A stretch of DNA of 64,000 nt, taken from the NCBI RefSeq assembly GCF_900636765.1, contig NZ_LR134313.1:434001-498000 (forward strand), written 5' to 3'. How positions within the stretch are numbered: the first letter of the stretch is position 1; every line of letters starts with the position of its first letter. Under the pieces are notes generated by a model that saw only the letters and a program-made list of their open reading frames with translations, ran no database searches and had not been told where the DNA came from. The DNA is from Neisseria canis (GTDB lineage: Bacteria; Pseudomonadota; Gammaproteobacteria; Burkholderiales; Neisseriaceae). The position numbers were made by a program, and so were the translations under genes. Of this stretch, positions 9,108 to 17,655 are shown one piece after another.

Positions 9108-9135
9108 TGCCTGTCTGAAACTTTTCAGACAGGCA
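9108..9135. terminator. DUS inverted pair after fba
   Basis: Perfect 12-base arms (9108-9119 and 9124-9135) with a four-base loop, followed by TTTAA. This is one of the most compact pairs in the window and likely the fba terminator. Confidence 0.8.
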
Positions 9136-9227
9136 TTTAAACATAATGGCATAAAAAAGCCTTTCCATCCGGTAAATAGCAACACTATTACAATAAACAT
9201 TGCCACCCCCGAACAGGAATCTTGCAT

Positions 9228-9740
9228 ATGAAAAAGTTTTTTTTCACACTCACAACAGCCCTCCTTCTCAGCGCCTGCGGCCAAAATGAAGAAAGCCCTG
9301 CCGCCTCAGCCGCGTCCAACCCAACACCACCTCCGCCCGCGGCCCCCGTATCATCCGCTTCCGACAACTGGATTACCGACAACGGCGAACACACCAACGC
9401 CCTGCCTCCGGCAGCTTCGATACCTCATGTTAACACGCCCGCCGCCTCCGCCCCGACTCCGGTTCCCGCACCACCTCCTGCCCCTGCTTCCCCGATAAAC
9501 ACAACGGCGGCCTCAGCAGCAACACCGCCGTCGCCCACCGGAAAAATCGCCCCGGCATGCGAAGCGCTGATTAACCGCATGAGCCGCTGCTACGACCGGC
9601 TTCCGGACGACTCGGCCGCAGAAATGAAAGCCACTTTAGACGACGTGCGCACCTCTTTGGCCGGCACTGACGGTAACGTGTGCAAAACCACGATGACGGA
9701 AGAATTCAACGGCACAGCCGCCGCACTCGGCTGCGAATAA
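9228..9740 (+). CDS. Lipoprotein with Pro/Ala-rich linker and four-Cys C-terminal domain
   Basis: From the ATG at 9228 the product has 170 residues. A signal peptide MKKFFFTLTTALLLSAC ends in a lipobox (LSAC), so Cys17 should be lipidated. Residues 20-105 are Pro/Ala/Ser-rich and disordered. The C-terminal 65 residues hold four cysteines in the order CEALINRMSRCYDRLP, CKTTM, LGCE, suggesting two disulfides in the periplasm. A paralogue follows at 9878. I know no function; the two form a small conserved Cys4 family. Confidence 0.8.
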   Translation: MKKFFFTLTTALLLSACGQNEESPAASAASNPTPPPPAAPVSSASDNWITDNGEHTNALPPAASIPHVNTPAASAPTPVPAPPPAPASPINTTAASAATPPSPTGKIAPACEALINRMSRCYDRLPDDSAAEMKATLDDVRTSLAGTDGNVCKTTMTEEFNGTAAALGCE

Positions 9741-9752
9741 CAGCCGAAACCA

Positions 9753-9780
9753 TGCCTGTCTGAAAACTTTCAGACAGGCA
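9753..9780. terminator. DUS inverted pair between the lipoprotein genes
   Basis: Perfect arms at 9753-9764 and 9769-9780 extended by CA/TG, loop four bases. It separates the two paralogous lipoprotein genes into different transcripts. Confidence 0.78.
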
Positions 9781-9877
9781 TGCCACAGAGAGAACGGGCA
9801 AAGCCCGACATGATAAACAGTTAAACATTATCTTGACACCAAGCCGTTTAACGATAAAAACAAAATCAAACAACCCG

Positions 9878-10252
9878 ATGACCACATACAGATCAATCCT
9901 GCCCGCCTTGCTGACCGCCTGCCTGCTGGCCGCCTGCAACAATACCGAGCCGCTGCAAGCCGACACCGTTTCCCACGCCGCCTCGCCGGCCGAAACCCCG
10001 CCGGAACCCCAGCCCGAAGCCAAGCCCGCAACGCCCGGGCAACTGCGTGATGCCAACGGCCTGCTGCCCGCCTGCGCAGCCTATGTACGTCAACTCGAAG
10101 CCTGCTACAACAGACTGCCCAAAGCCACCGCAGCCCCCTACCTCGAAACCTTCAAAGAAACCCGGGAAGCCTTGAAAGAAGCCGACAGCCAAGCCTGCGA
10201 AACTATGAGCCAAGATTTCAAAAAAACAATGAAAACATTAAAATGCGGCTAA
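9878..10252 (+). CDS. Lipoprotein, paralogue of the preceding gene
   Basis: From ATG at 9878 the product has 124 residues. The signal peptide ends in a lipobox, CLLAAC, followed by a short Pro/Glu-rich linker (residues 20-55). The C-terminal module repeats the neighbour's pattern: CAAYVRQLEACYNRLP, a helix with TFKETREALKEAD, ACETMSQDFKKTM and a final KCG. The same four cysteines and the CYxRLP box show common descent by tandem duplication. An upstream in-frame TTG at 9833 would break the signal peptide, so ATG is chosen. Function unknown. Confidence 0.78.
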   Translation: MTTYRSILPALLTACLLAACNNTEPLQADTVSHAASPAETPPEPQPEAKPATPGQLRDANGLLPACAAYVRQLEACYNRLPKATAAPYLETFKETREALKEADSQACETMSQDFKKTMKTLKCG

Positions 10253-10260
10253 GCGCAACA

Positions 10261-10288
10261 TTGGTTTAACAAAGCAAAGTGTTATAAT
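10261..10288 (+). promoter_or_regulatory. map promoter
   Basis: TTGGTT (10261-10266) and TATAAT (10283-10288) are 16 bases apart, 35 bases before map. Confidence 0.5.
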
Positions 10289-10322
10289 CTTTCCGTTTTA
10301 TCCAATTATTTCAGAGAAACAC

Positions 10323-11099
10323 ATGCCCATCATCATCAAAACGCCCGAAGAAATCGAAAAAATGCGCGAACTCGGCCGCCTCGCCGCAGAAGCGCTGGAT
10401 TATATCGGCCAGTTCGTCAAACCAGGCGTAACCACCAACGAGCTGGACAAACTCCTCCATGATTACCATATCGATGTACAAGGCGGCTATCCCGCCCCGC
10501 TCAACTACGGCAACCCGCCCTATCCCAAATCATGCTGCACATCGGTCAACCACGTTATCTGCCACGGCATCCCCGACGACAAACCGCTGAAAGAAGGCGA
10601 CATCATCAACATCGACGTTACCATCAAAAAAGACGGCTTCCACGGCGATTCCAGCCGCATGTTCGCCGTAGGCCGGATCAGCCCGCAGGCACAGCGCCTG
10701 ATTGACATTACCCACGCCAGCATGATGGCCGGCATCGAAGCCGTAAAACCCGGCGCCACTTTGGGCGACGTCGGCCACGCCTGCCAACAGGTTGCCGAAA
10801 ATGCCGGTTATTCCGTGGTGCAGGAATTTTGCGGCCACGGTATCGGGCGCGGCTTTCACGAAGAGCCGCAAGTGCTGCATTACGGCAGAAAAGGACAAGG
10901 CACAGAGCTCAAACCCGGTATGATATTTACGGTCGAACCGATGATTAACCAAGGTAAACGCCATCTGCGCATCTTGGCCGACGGCTGGACGGTCGTTACC
11001 AAAGACCGTTCGCTTTCCGCGCAATGGGAGCATGAAGTTTTGGTTACCGAAACCGGTTACGAAATCCTCACCATCAGTCCGGCAACCGGCCAACCCTAG
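10323..11099 (+). CDS. map: Methionine aminopeptidase, type I
   Basis: A 258-residue metalloenzyme that removes the initiator methionine from new proteins. The pita-bread fold ligands are visible: IINIDVTIKKDGFHGD with two Asp (near residues 98 and 109), the His of GHGIGRGFHEEP near 172, and Glu in FTVEPMIN and QWEHEVLVT. A single-gene unit with a promoter at 10261-10288 and a hairpin after the stop. Confidence 0.96.
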   Translation: MPIIIKTPEEIEKMRELGRLAAEALDYIGQFVKPGVTTNELDKLLHDYHIDVQGGYPAPLNYGNPPYPKSCCTSVNHVICHGIPDDKPLKEGDIINIDVTIKKDGFHGDSSRMFAVGRISPQAQRLIDITHASMMAGIEAVKPGATLGDVGHACQQVAENAGYSVVQEFCGHGIGRGFHEEPQVLHYGRKGQGTELKPGMIFTVEPMINQGKRHLRILADGWTVVTKDRSLSAQWEHEVLVTETGYEILTISPATGQP

Positions 11100-11130
11100 A
11101 GCTTTCCGTTCAATAAAAACGCTAAACATT

Positions 11131-11165
11131 ACGCTGCCATATTAATCAAACCGTGGCAGCGTTTT
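11131..11165 (+). terminator. Intrinsic terminator of map
   Basis: ACGCTGCCA pairs with TGGCAGCGT around a 14-base loop, followed by TTTTA. The remaining bases to 11421 are AT-rich and show no gene I can support. Confidence 0.75.
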
Positions 11166-11421
11166 ATATTTTAATCAAACACATAATATGCAATCAGCAT
11201 TATATATTTATTACCGTAAACCCGCTTTTTTGATATTGTTCCATTTCCCACACAAATTTATATGCTTTTATGTTAAGCAAACACAATTTTATTCGATTAC
11301 AGTTGAAATTATTCTGCAAGCCCTTATACTGCAAATGCATAATTTGCAACATCATAAAAACGACTTTTTAAAACAATATATAAAGTTATTACCAATCACA
11401 TAGGTAAAAGGAAACGTACTA

Positions 11422-11712
11422 ATGGCTAATTTTGAAAAAATCGATAATATCCGCGATATCCGTCGCAATCTGGGCATGAACCAAGTTGATTTCTGGAGCA
11501 AACTGGGCGTAACGCAATCCGGCGGTTCACGCTACGAATCAGGCCGCAACATGCCTAAACCCGTTCGCGAACTGCTGCGCTTGGTGCACATCGAAAAAGT
11601 GGATCTGAGCAAAATCAACAGCGATGATCTGGCTGTCGCTTCCATGCTGAAAGAGCAAAACCCCGAACTTTACGAGCAACTTTTGTTGGACTCGCGCACC
11701 AAAAAATCATAA
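11422..11712 (+). CDS. XRE-type helix-turn-helix regulator
   Basis: A 96-residue protein with a single HTH: DIRRNLGMNQVDFWSKLGVTQSGGSRYESGRNMPKPVRELLRLV (residues 12-55), the Cro/C1-like pattern with the GxTQSGxSRYE recognition helix. A short C-terminal helix SMLKEQNPELYEQLLLDS follows. It stands alone between map and valS, with an AGGAAA Shine-Dalgarno. Targets are unknown; conserved stand-alone regulators of this type occur in Neisseria. No toxin partner is adjacent. Confidence 0.8.
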   Translation: MANFEKIDNIRDIRRNLGMNQVDFWSKLGVTQSGGSRYESGRNMPKPVRELLRLVHIEKVDLSKINSDDLAVASMLKEQNPELYEQLLLDSRTKKS

Positions 11713-11724
11713 TCGAAACGCAAT

Positions 11725-11773
11725 AAAAATTCAGACAGGCATTTCAGATACCGGAATGCCTGTCTGAATTTTT
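11725..11773 (+). terminator. DUS-containing terminator after the XRE gene
   Basis: AAAAATTCAGACAGGCATT pairs perfectly with AATGCCTGTCTGAATTTTT around an 11-base loop, followed by further T. Here the reverse DUS comes first, the opposite order from most pairs in this window. Confidence 0.85.
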
Positions 11774-11882
11774 TATTATCGGCTGCAACACAAACCCCAA
11801 CGGATGCCCGCCTTGTCTGCACAAGGCTTGCCGCTATATAATAACCAGTTAATTTTTATTCAGAATCACAGCAGACAACATC

Positions 11883-14711
11883 ATGCTAGACAAATACAAT
11901 CCCGCCGAAATCGAAGCCAAACATTATCAAAACTGGCAGTCTCAAGGCTATTTCCAGCCTGATTTTTCCCGCACCGAATCTTTTGCCATCCAGCTTCCCC
12001 CGCCCAACGTTACCGGCACCCTGCACATGGGTCATGCCTTCAACCAAACGATTATGGACGGCCTCGCGCGCTATTACCGCATGAAAGGCCGCAACACCTG
12101 CTGGATTCCCGGTACCGACCACGCCGGTATCGCCACGCAGATTGTGGTGGAGCGGCAGTTGGCCGAGCAGGGTGTTTCGCGCCACGATTTGGGCCGCGAA
12201 GGATTTTTGGAAAAAGTGTGGGAGTGGAAAAATGTTTCCGGCGGCACGATTACCGAACAAATGCGCCGCATGGGCTGCTCTGCCGACTGGAGCCGCGAAT
12301 ATTTCACGATGGACAACGTGCGTGCCGAAACCGTTACCGAAGTGTTCGTGCGCCTGTTTGAGCAGGGCTTGATTTACCGCGGCAAACGCTTGGTAAACTG
12401 GGATCCCGTGCTCGGTACTGCCGTTTCCGACCTTGAAGTGGAAAGCGTGGAAGAGCAGGGCAGCATGTGGCACATCCGTTATCCGTTGGCCGACAATCCT
12501 TCAGACGGCCTCATCGTCGCCACTACCCGCCCCGAAACCTTATTGGGCGATGTGGCGGTGGCGGTGCATCCCGAAGACGAACGCTATGCCCACTTAATCG
12601 GCAAAGCACTGCTGCTGCCGTTGGCGAACCGCCGCATTCCGATTATTGCCGACGAATATGTGGAAAAAGACTTCGGCACCGGCTGCGTGAAGATTACTCC
12701 CGCGCATGATTTCAATGACTATGAAGTCGGCAAGCGCCACGATACGGCTTTAATCAACGTGTTTGATTTGGAAGCGAAAGTTTTAAGCCAAGCCGAAGTG
12801 TTCAACTACAAAGGCGAGGTTCAGACAGGCATTGTTTTGCCTGAAGCCTACGCAGGTTTGGACCGCTTCGCCGCCCGCAAGCAAATCGTCGCCGATTTGG
12901 AAGCGCAAGGTTTGTTGGTGGAAGTGAAACCGCACACCTTGATGACCCCGAAAGGCGACCGCACCGGCAGCGTGATCGAGCCGATGCTGACCAGCCAATG
13001 GTTTGTGGCGATGAACGCGAAGCCCAACGGCGGCAAACCGGCTGGCGAGTTTGCCGGCATGAGCTTGGCCGAAAAAGCCAAACACGCCGTAGATTCCGGC
13101 CAAGTGAAGTTTATCCCCGAAAATTGGGTCAACACCTACAACCAATGGATGAACAATATCCAAGACTGGTGTATTTCGCGCCAACTGTGGTGGGGCCATC
13201 AGATTCCCGCTTGGTACGATTCAGACGGCCGCGTTTACGTTGCCCGCAATCAGGAAGAGGCGGAAAAACTGGCAGGCAAAAGCGGCTTAACCCGCGACGA
13301 AGACGTGCTGGACACTTGGTTCTCGTCTGCAATGGTGCCGTTCTCCACTTTGGGCTGGCCGTCTGAAACCGAAGAATTGAAAGCCTTCTTGCCGAGCAAC
13401 GTATTGGTAACCGGCTACGAAATCATCTTCTTCTGGGTGGCGCGCATGATTATGATGACCACCCACTTCACCGGCAAAGTGCCGTTTAAAGACGTGTATA
13501 TCCACGGCATGGTGCGCGATCACGAAGGCAAGAAAATGTCGAAGTCCGAAGGCAACGTGATTGACCCTGTCGACTTAATCGACGGCATCGACCTCGAAAG
13601 CCTGCTGGTGAAACGCACCACCGGTCTGCGCCGCCCCGAAAAAGCGCCGCAAGTGAAAAAAGCCACCGAAAAGTTGTTCCCCGAAGGCATTCCCGTGTTC
13701 GGCACCGATGCGCTGCGCTTCACGATGGCGAGCTACGCCAGCCTCGGCCGCAGCATCAATTTCGATTTCAAACGCGCCGAAGGCTACCGCAATTTCTGTA
13801 ACAAGCTGTGGAACGCCACCAATTTCGTGTTGATGAACACCGAAGAAAAAGACTGCGGCCAAGACGAAACCCTGCCGCTGGCGTACAGCTTTGTCGACCA
13901 ATGGATTATCGGCCGCCTGCAACAAACCGAGGCCGCCGTTGCCGAAGCATTCGATACCTACCGCTTTGATTTGGCGGCGCAAACGCTGTATGAATTCGTG
14001 TGGAACGAGTATTGCGACTGGTATATCGAGCTGGCGAAAGTGCAACTGCAAACCGGCTGCGAATCCACCCAGCGCGCCACCCGCCGCACTTTGGTGCGCG
14101 TGTTGGAAGTGGTACTGCGCCTAATGCATCCGATTATGCCGTTCATCACCGAAGAGCTGTGGCAGGCCGTTGCGCCACTGGCAAACGCCAAGAAAACCGA
14201 CAGCATCATGCTGGCCGCTTGGCCGGTTGCCGACAACGAAAAAATCGTGCCTGCCGCGTTTGAAAAAATGGCCGCACTGCAAGACTTAATCGGCGCGGTG
14301 CGCAATCTGCGCGGCGAAATGGGCTTGGCACCGAGCGTGAAAGCACCGTTGTTTGTCGAAGGCGGCAAAGATTTGGAAGCCTTGCTGAAATATGTGCCGA
14401 TGATGGCGCGTTTGACCGAAGCCAAGTTGGTCGACAAACTGCCCGAAAGCGAAGATGCGCCGGTGGCCGTCTGCCAAAATGCGCGTCTGATGTTGAAAGT
14501 GGAAATCGACAAAGCCGCCGAAACCGCCCGCCTGAACAAAGAAGCCGAGAAGCTGCAAAAAGCGTTGGACAAACTCAACGCCAAACTCAGCAAACCCGGC
14601 TACACCGACAAAGCCCCTGCACATCTGGTCGAAAAAGACCGCGCGGAGCTGGCCGAGTTGGAAGACAAAATGGCGAAAGTACAAGCGCAACTGGCTAAGT
14701 TGAAAGATTAA
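11883..14711 (+). CDS. valS: Valyl-tRNA synthetase
   Basis: A 942-residue class I synthetase charging tRNA-Val. The HIGH-type motif [15 protein letters not shown] is at residues 39-53, the editing domain follows ([10 protein letters not shown] near 215, [15 protein letters not shown] near 270), KMSKSEGN near 550, and the C-terminal coiled coil ([20 protein letters not shown]) ends the protein. Length is normal. One local DUS (12820-12831) and one foreign-dialect DUS (TTCAGACGGCCT at 12500-12511) lie inside the gene, hinting at mosaic ancestry. A DUS pair terminates it. Confidence 0.97.
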   Translation: MLDKYNPAEIEAKHYQNWQSQGYFQPDFSRTESFAIQLPPPNVTGTLHMGHAFNQTIMDGLARYYRMKGRNTCWIPGTDHAGIATQIVVERQLAEQGVSRHDLGREGFLEKVWEWKNVSGGTITEQMRRMGCSADWSREYFTMDNVRAETVTEVFVRLFEQGLIYRGKRLVNWDPVLGTAVSDLEVESVEEQGSMWHIRYPLADNPSDGLIVATTRPETLLGDVAVAVHPEDERYAHLIGKALLLPLANRRIPIIADEYVEKDFGTGCVKITPAHDFNDYEVGKRHDTALINVFDLEAKVLSQAEVFNYKGEVQTGIVLPEAYAGLDRFAARKQIVADLEAQGLLVEVKPHTLMTPKGDRTGSVIEPMLTSQWFVAMNAKPNGGKPAGEFAGMSLAEKAKHAVDSGQVKFIPENWVNTYNQWMNNIQDWCISRQLWWGHQIPAWYDSDGRVYVARNQEEAEKLAGKSGLTRDEDVLDTWFSSAMVPFSTLGWPSETEELKAFLPSNVLVTGYEIIFFWVARMIMMTTHFTGKVPFKDVYIHGMVRDHEGKKMSKSEGNVIDPVDLIDGIDLESLLVKRTTGLRRPEKAPQVKKATEKLFPEGIPVFGTDALRFTMASYASLGRSINFDFKRAEGYRNFCNKLWNATNFVLMNTEEKDCGQDETLPLAYSFVDQWIIGRLQQTEAAVAEAFDTYRFDLAAQTLYEFVWNEYCDWYIELAKVQLQTGCESTQRATRRTLVRVLEVVLRLMHPIMPFITEELWQAVAPLANAKKTDSIMLAAWPVADNEKIVPAAFEKMAALQDLIGAVRNLRGEMGLAPSVKAPLFVEGGKDLEALLKYVPMMARLTEAKLVDKLPESEDAPVAVCQNARLMLKVEIDKAAETARLNKEAEKLQKALDKLNAKLSKPGYTDKAPAHLVEKDRAELAELEDKMAKVQAQLAKLKD

Positions 14712-14727
14712 TCCGGCCTGATAAAAA

Positions 14728-14757
14728 TGCCTGTCTGAAACCTCTTTCAGACAGGCA
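14728..14757 (+). terminator. DUS-containing terminator of valS
   Basis: AAAAATGCC and GGCATTTTT lengthen the DUS arms (14728-14739, 14746-14757) into a near-perfect stem ending in T5. The 200 bases after it are AT-rich and show no gene. Confidence 0.83.
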
Positions 14758-14963
14758 TTTTTATCATAACAAGCAAACTTTATAAAGAACCTATTTGTCA
14801 TAATAAACTTAGCCCTAATGCCGTAAGTTTTATGTTTTTCAATGCAAGACATTTCGTCTAATCTCCATAGACTGAATGTAAAAACAAGTCGCTATTACGG
14901 TCGGTACACACTTTAAAACAAAGAAAATAAAAAAATTGATAACTGCATTTCTTTGAAAATCTT

Positions 14964-15383
14964 CTATATTTCTTGGGGTATTTGTTGCCTCAAATAATGA
15001 AAAAAACAAATATAAGCCAATATAAATATTAAAATGGCATAAGAAATAGCAGACATTTTATTTACACTGACACTTTTCCCCTCATTATTTGAATAAAAAT
15101 TTTTTTCAATTAATTGGCTAACATTATTAGGTAATCCCCAAATAGCATACTTCACGACTGAAAGACAAAAAAACATAATTGAATAAAAACTTAACATATC
15201 AAATAGCCATTTGTTTTGACTTGTCCCTCGTATTGTTTTTGAATATATAAAAATACCCTGATAACCTTCCGGCACAAAAAATAAGCTAATTAAGATAAGC
15301 AAAGGACAAATAAAATAAGTAATTATAGGAAAAAAAACTATATTTTTAAATATTAGCAGCATTGTTTGGTTTGTATCTTTCAT
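14964..15383 (-). CDS. AT-rich orphan membrane protein, unknown
   Basis: A 139-residue protein with four hydrophobic segments (about residues 8-37, 64-85, 112-130) and a polar loop SQLIEKNFYSNNEGKSVSVNK. I do not recognise the family. Base composition is far more AT-rich than all neighbours, codon use includes many TTA and ATA, and an IS1016-type end lies 26 bases upstream of the start (15409-15434). These signs point to horizontal acquisition between valS and pyrI. It has no partner gene. Confidence 0.6.
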   Translation of the reverse strand: MKDTNQTMLLIFKNIVFFPIITYFICPLLILISLFFVPEGYQGIFIYSKTIRGTSQNKWLFDMLSFYSIMFFCLSVVKYAIWGLPNNVSQLIEKNFYSNNEGKSVSVNKMSAISYAILIFILAYICFFHYLRQQIPQEI

Positions 15384-15408
15384 TGCTATTAATAACCTCC
15401 AAAAAATA

Positions 15409-15434
15409 GGGGCTGAAGTAGATTAGCCCTAAAT
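15409..15434. mobile_element. Solo IS1016-type terminal inverted repeat
   Basis: GGGGCTGAAGTAGATTAGCC followed by CTAAAT matches the inner and outer bases of the element ends at 37311-37334 and 63946-63965. The match to the transposase-distal end at 37311 continues past the repeat (TTAAAT there), so this looks like a right end left after decay. No transposase remains here. Confidence 0.6.
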
Positions 15435-15525
15435 GATGAATGACGGCTTTTGTGAAAGAAAACATCAAAAACCAATTGGATTCCGTGCTCAAAGCATATG
15501 TGGGGGAAATTGAAATGATTCAAAA

Positions 15526-15555
15526 TGCCTGTCTGAAAACGGTTTCAGACAGGCA
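15526..15555. repeat. DUS inverted pair between the AT-rich gene and pyrI
   Basis: Perfect arms (15526-15537, 15544-15555), loop six bases. It closes pyrBI on the minus strand 40 bases after the pyrI stop. Confidence 0.75.
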
Positions 15556-15594
15556 TCATTTTTTAGTCCCACATTTAAACCCAACGCACCATCT

Positions 15595-16053
15595 TTACGC
15601 CTCCACCACCACATCGCGCGGGAAGGTTTTTTCGCAATAATGGCATTTCAGCTTGGTTTGGCCGCCTTGCGTGTTCACATAAAAACGGCTTTTTACCGGC
15701 TCTTCGCGGCTGGCGCAGTTCAGATTGGGGCAGCGGAACACTTCGCTGATGGCTTCGGGCAGGCGCAGCTGCATTTTTTGCACGACTTTGAAATCTTCAA
15801 TCACGTTAACCGTGGCTTCGGGCGCAAACAAGGCCAGGCGGTTGGCGGTTTGTTCGTCGAAATGCACGCCGGAAATTTTCACGATGTCTTTACAACCCTG
15901 CGTTTTGCTCGGCAGGTTGAAACCCACGGTTACGGCGCTGCCGTAATGCAGCAGCTTGAATTGGCGCAGAATCGTCAAACCTTTGCCTGCCGGGATGTGG
16001 TCGATAACCGTGCCTGTCTGAATGGCTTCTACGCTGTATTGTTTCTTATCCAT
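15595..16053 (-). CDS. pyrI: Aspartate carbamoyltransferase regulatory chain
   Basis: A 152-residue allosteric chain. The N-terminal nucleotide-binding domain includes [15 protein letters not shown] (residues 17-31) and the C-terminal zinc domain carries the four cysteines CPNLNCA and CHYC that contact the catalytic chain. It binds CTP and ATP to tune pyrimidine synthesis. It follows pyrB by ten bases in a pyrBI operon. A DUS lies within codons 10-14 (16011-16022), encoding part of the nucleotide-binding domain start. Confidence 0.96.
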   Translation of the reverse strand: MDKKQYSVEAIQTGTVIDHIPAGKGLTILRQFKLLHYGSAVTVGFNLPSKTQGCKDIVKISGVHFDEQTANRLALFAPEATVNVIEDFKVVQKMQLRLPEAISEVFRCPNLNCASREEPVKSRFYVNTQGGQTKLKCHYCEKTFPRDVVVEA

Positions 16054-16063
16054 CTCGCGCTCC

Positions 16064-16984
16064 TTACACTTCTTCGTTCAAAATCAAAGACAAAATCGCC
16101 ATCCGCGCATACACGCCGTTGGTGGCCTGCTCGAAATAATAGGCATAAGGCGTGGCATCGACGTTCGGGTGGATTTCGTCAACGCGCGGCAGCGGGTGGA
16201 GGATGCGCAGATTGTCTTTGGCGTTGCCCAGCATGTCGGCGCTCAGGTTGAATTTGCCTTGGATTTTGGCAAACTCCTGTTCGTCGAAACGTTCGCGCTG
16301 CACGCGGGTCATGTAGAGGACGTCGGCCCATTCGACGGCGCTTTCCAAATCGGGCAGGATTTCATAGCGGCAGCCGGCTTCATCCAGCTCTTCGGTAATG
16401 TAAGCGGGCATTGCCAGGCTGGGCGGGGAAACAAAAGCGAAGCTGCACCCCCAGCGCTTGAGCGCCTGTGCCAGCGAATGCACGGTGCGTCCGTATTTCA
16501 AATCGCCTGCCATGGCGATTTTCAGATTGCCGAGCGTGCCTTGCGTTTCATGGATGGTAACCAAATCCAGCAGGGTTTGGCTGGGATGCTGGTTGGTGCC
16601 GTCGCCGGCGTTAATCACGGGCACGCTGGAAAATTCCGCTGCCACGCGCGCTGCGCCGTCTTTGGGGTGGCGCTGGATGATGGCATCTGTGTAGCTGGAG
16701 ATGATGCGCGCGGTGTCGGCCAGCGTTTCGCCTTTTTTCGCACTGGTGTTGGCTCCGTCGGCAAAGCCGATCACTTTGCCGCCCAACCGCTGTACGGCGG
16801 TTTCAAATGAGAGGCGTGTACGGGTGGAAGGCTCGAAAAAGCAGGAACCGATCAATTTGCCTGCCAGCAAATCGCTGCGCGGCTCGGCTTTGAGCTTGAG
16901 CGCCGTGTGCAGCAACAATTCGAGCTGCTCGTTGGAAAGATCGGAAATGGAAATCAGATTCTGTCGGTATAAAAGATTAGCCAT
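16064..16984 (-). CDS. pyrB: Aspartate carbamoyltransferase catalytic chain
   Basis: A 306-residue enzyme making N-carbamoyl-aspartate from carbamoyl phosphate and aspartate. The start [16 protein letters not shown] at 16984 is chosen over the in-frame TTG at 17068 because it has an AAAGGA Shine-Dalgarno and matches family length. Motifs: [13 protein letters not shown] (carbamoyl phosphate binding, residues 50-62), [16 protein letters not shown], and HPLPRVDEI. The upstream in-frame extension is the attenuator hairpin region, not protein. Confidence 0.97.
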   Translation of the reverse strand: MANLLYRQNLISISDLSNEQLELLLHTALKLKAEPRSDLLAGKLIGSCFFEPSTRTRLSFETAVQRLGGKVIGFADGANTSAKKGETLADTARIISSYTDAIIQRHPKDGAARVAAEFSSVPVINAGDGTNQHPSQTLLDLVTIHETQGTLGNLKIAMAGDLKYGRTVHSLAQALKRWGCSFAFVSPPSLAMPAYITEELDEAGCRYEILPDLESAVEWADVLYMTRVQRERFDEQEFAKIQGKFNLSADMLGNAKDNLRILHPLPRVDEIHPNVDATPYAYYFEQATNGVYARMAILSLILNEEV

Positions 16985-17020
16985 CGTGGTTCCTTTAAGT
17001 TTTGCCGGCGCAACGGCCAC

Positions 17021-17055
17021 AAAAAAGCCCGTTTGCTTGCTTAAACAAAACGGGC
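17021..17055 (-). terminator. Candidate UTP-sensitive attenuator of pyrBI
   Basis: Read on the minus strand, GCCCGTTT and AAACGGGC form an eight-base perfect stem (17027-17055) with a 13-base loop and are followed directly by T6 (17026-17021). This is an intrinsic terminator placed about 37 bases before pyrB and after the leader ORF, the layout of the E. coli pyrBI attenuator, where coupled translation at high or low UTP decides read-through. Confidence 0.75.
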
Positions 17056-17121
17056 GCGGCCGCGGCAACGGATGGCGGCTGCTCGAGTGTCGTTTGCCGG
17101 ATGGGGCATTTGCTGTTTCAT
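17041..17121 (-). CDS. pyrL: pyrBI leader peptide ORF
   Basis: An ATG at 17121 opens a 26-codon [16 protein letters not shown] then [13 protein letters not shown] and TAA. The stop codon lies in the loop of the terminator hairpin, so a ribosome translating the leader close behind RNA polymerase would cover the 5' arm and block termination. That matches the E. coli pyrL scheme. A GATAAT box (17149-17154) is suitably placed for transcription. The peptide sequence itself is not expected to be conserved. Too short for routine gene calling. Confidence 0.55.
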   Translation of the reverse strand: MKQQMPHPANDTRAAAIRCRGRARFV

Positions 17122-17164
17122 ATGGGTTCCGTTGCTGAAATCGGTGCGATTATCGCATAAACCA

Positions 17165-17195
17165 TGCCTGTCTGAAAGCGGGTTTCAGACAGGCA
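17165..17195. repeat. DUS inverted pair upstream of pyrBI
   Basis: Perfect arms (17165-17176, 17184-17195) extended by CA/TG. It lies between the divergent pyrBI leader and the end region of speD, upstream of the pyrBI promoter. Confidence 0.75.
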
Positions 17196-17231
17196 TTTAA
17201 TTATAATTACACCGCCTGCATAGTAACGATG

Positions 17232-17264
17232 CCGTCATACTCGGGCTTGACTCGGGTATGACGG
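17232..17264. repeat. Palindromic repeat, CGTCATACTCGGG type
   Basis: CCGTCATACTCGGG and CTCGGGTATGACGG form a near-perfect palindrome. Two relatives occur at 22949-22981 and 59800-59825, each in an intergenic spot beside a DUS. Confidence 0.65.
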
Positions 17265-17274
17265 TGCGCCATTT

Positions 17275-17655
17275 TTAAGTTGATTCACTATGAATAAGCT
17301 GCCCGAGCTGCGCGCCGCGTTTTTCCACACGCCATGCCTGCTGCTGCGGCTGAAAGGCTTCGCATAAAAACCGTTTGGCCTGCTCTATCTGCATTTCGCC
17401 GCACAAAAAAATATCCAGCGCGGCAAAGCCGTGTTCCGGCCAGGTGTGGATGCTGATATGCGATTCGGCCAAAAGCAGCACGCCGGTTACGCCGCCTTCG
17501 CCGCCGAAACGGTGGAAATGCCCGCCCAACACGGTGGCACCCGCCACTGCCGCCGCTTGGTGCAGCAGGTTTTTCAGACAGGCCTCGTCGCGCAGCATTG
17601 CCGCATCGCAGCCGTATAAATCCAGCAAACCGTGGCTGCCCGGCTGGTAGCTCAT
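17275..17655 (-). CDS. speD: S-adenosylmethionine decarboxylase proenzyme
   Basis: A 126-residue prokaryotic class 1B AdoMet decarboxylase. It self-cleaves at Glu-Ser within LLLAESHISIHTWPEH (Ser near residue 66) to make the pyruvoyl cofactor, and the motif with the conserved His and the following CGEMQIEQA segment are intact. The product, decarboxylated AdoMet, is the aminopropyl donor for spermidine synthase. Its ATG overlaps the DUF4178 gene stop by four bases, so it is translationally coupled to a membrane protein rather than to a classical speE. Part of the 17.3-22.9 kb cluster. Confidence 0.92.
   Translation of the reverse strand: MSYQPGSHGLLDLYGCDAAMLRDEACLKNLLHQAAAVAGATVLGGHFHRFGGEGGVTGVLLLAESHISIHTWPEHGFAALDIFLCGEMQIEQAKRFLCEAFQPQQQAWRVEKRGAQLGQLIHSEST

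Noticed and set aside
11188..11403. 71-residue frame in the map-XRE gap
   Set aside because: AT-rich spacer, no Shine-Dalgarno, no motif, composition unlike coding DNA.
15440..15640. 66-residue frame MTAFVKENIKNQL
   Set aside because: It runs through a DUS pair into antisense of pyrI. The first 28 residues could be a decayed fragment but nothing supports a gene.
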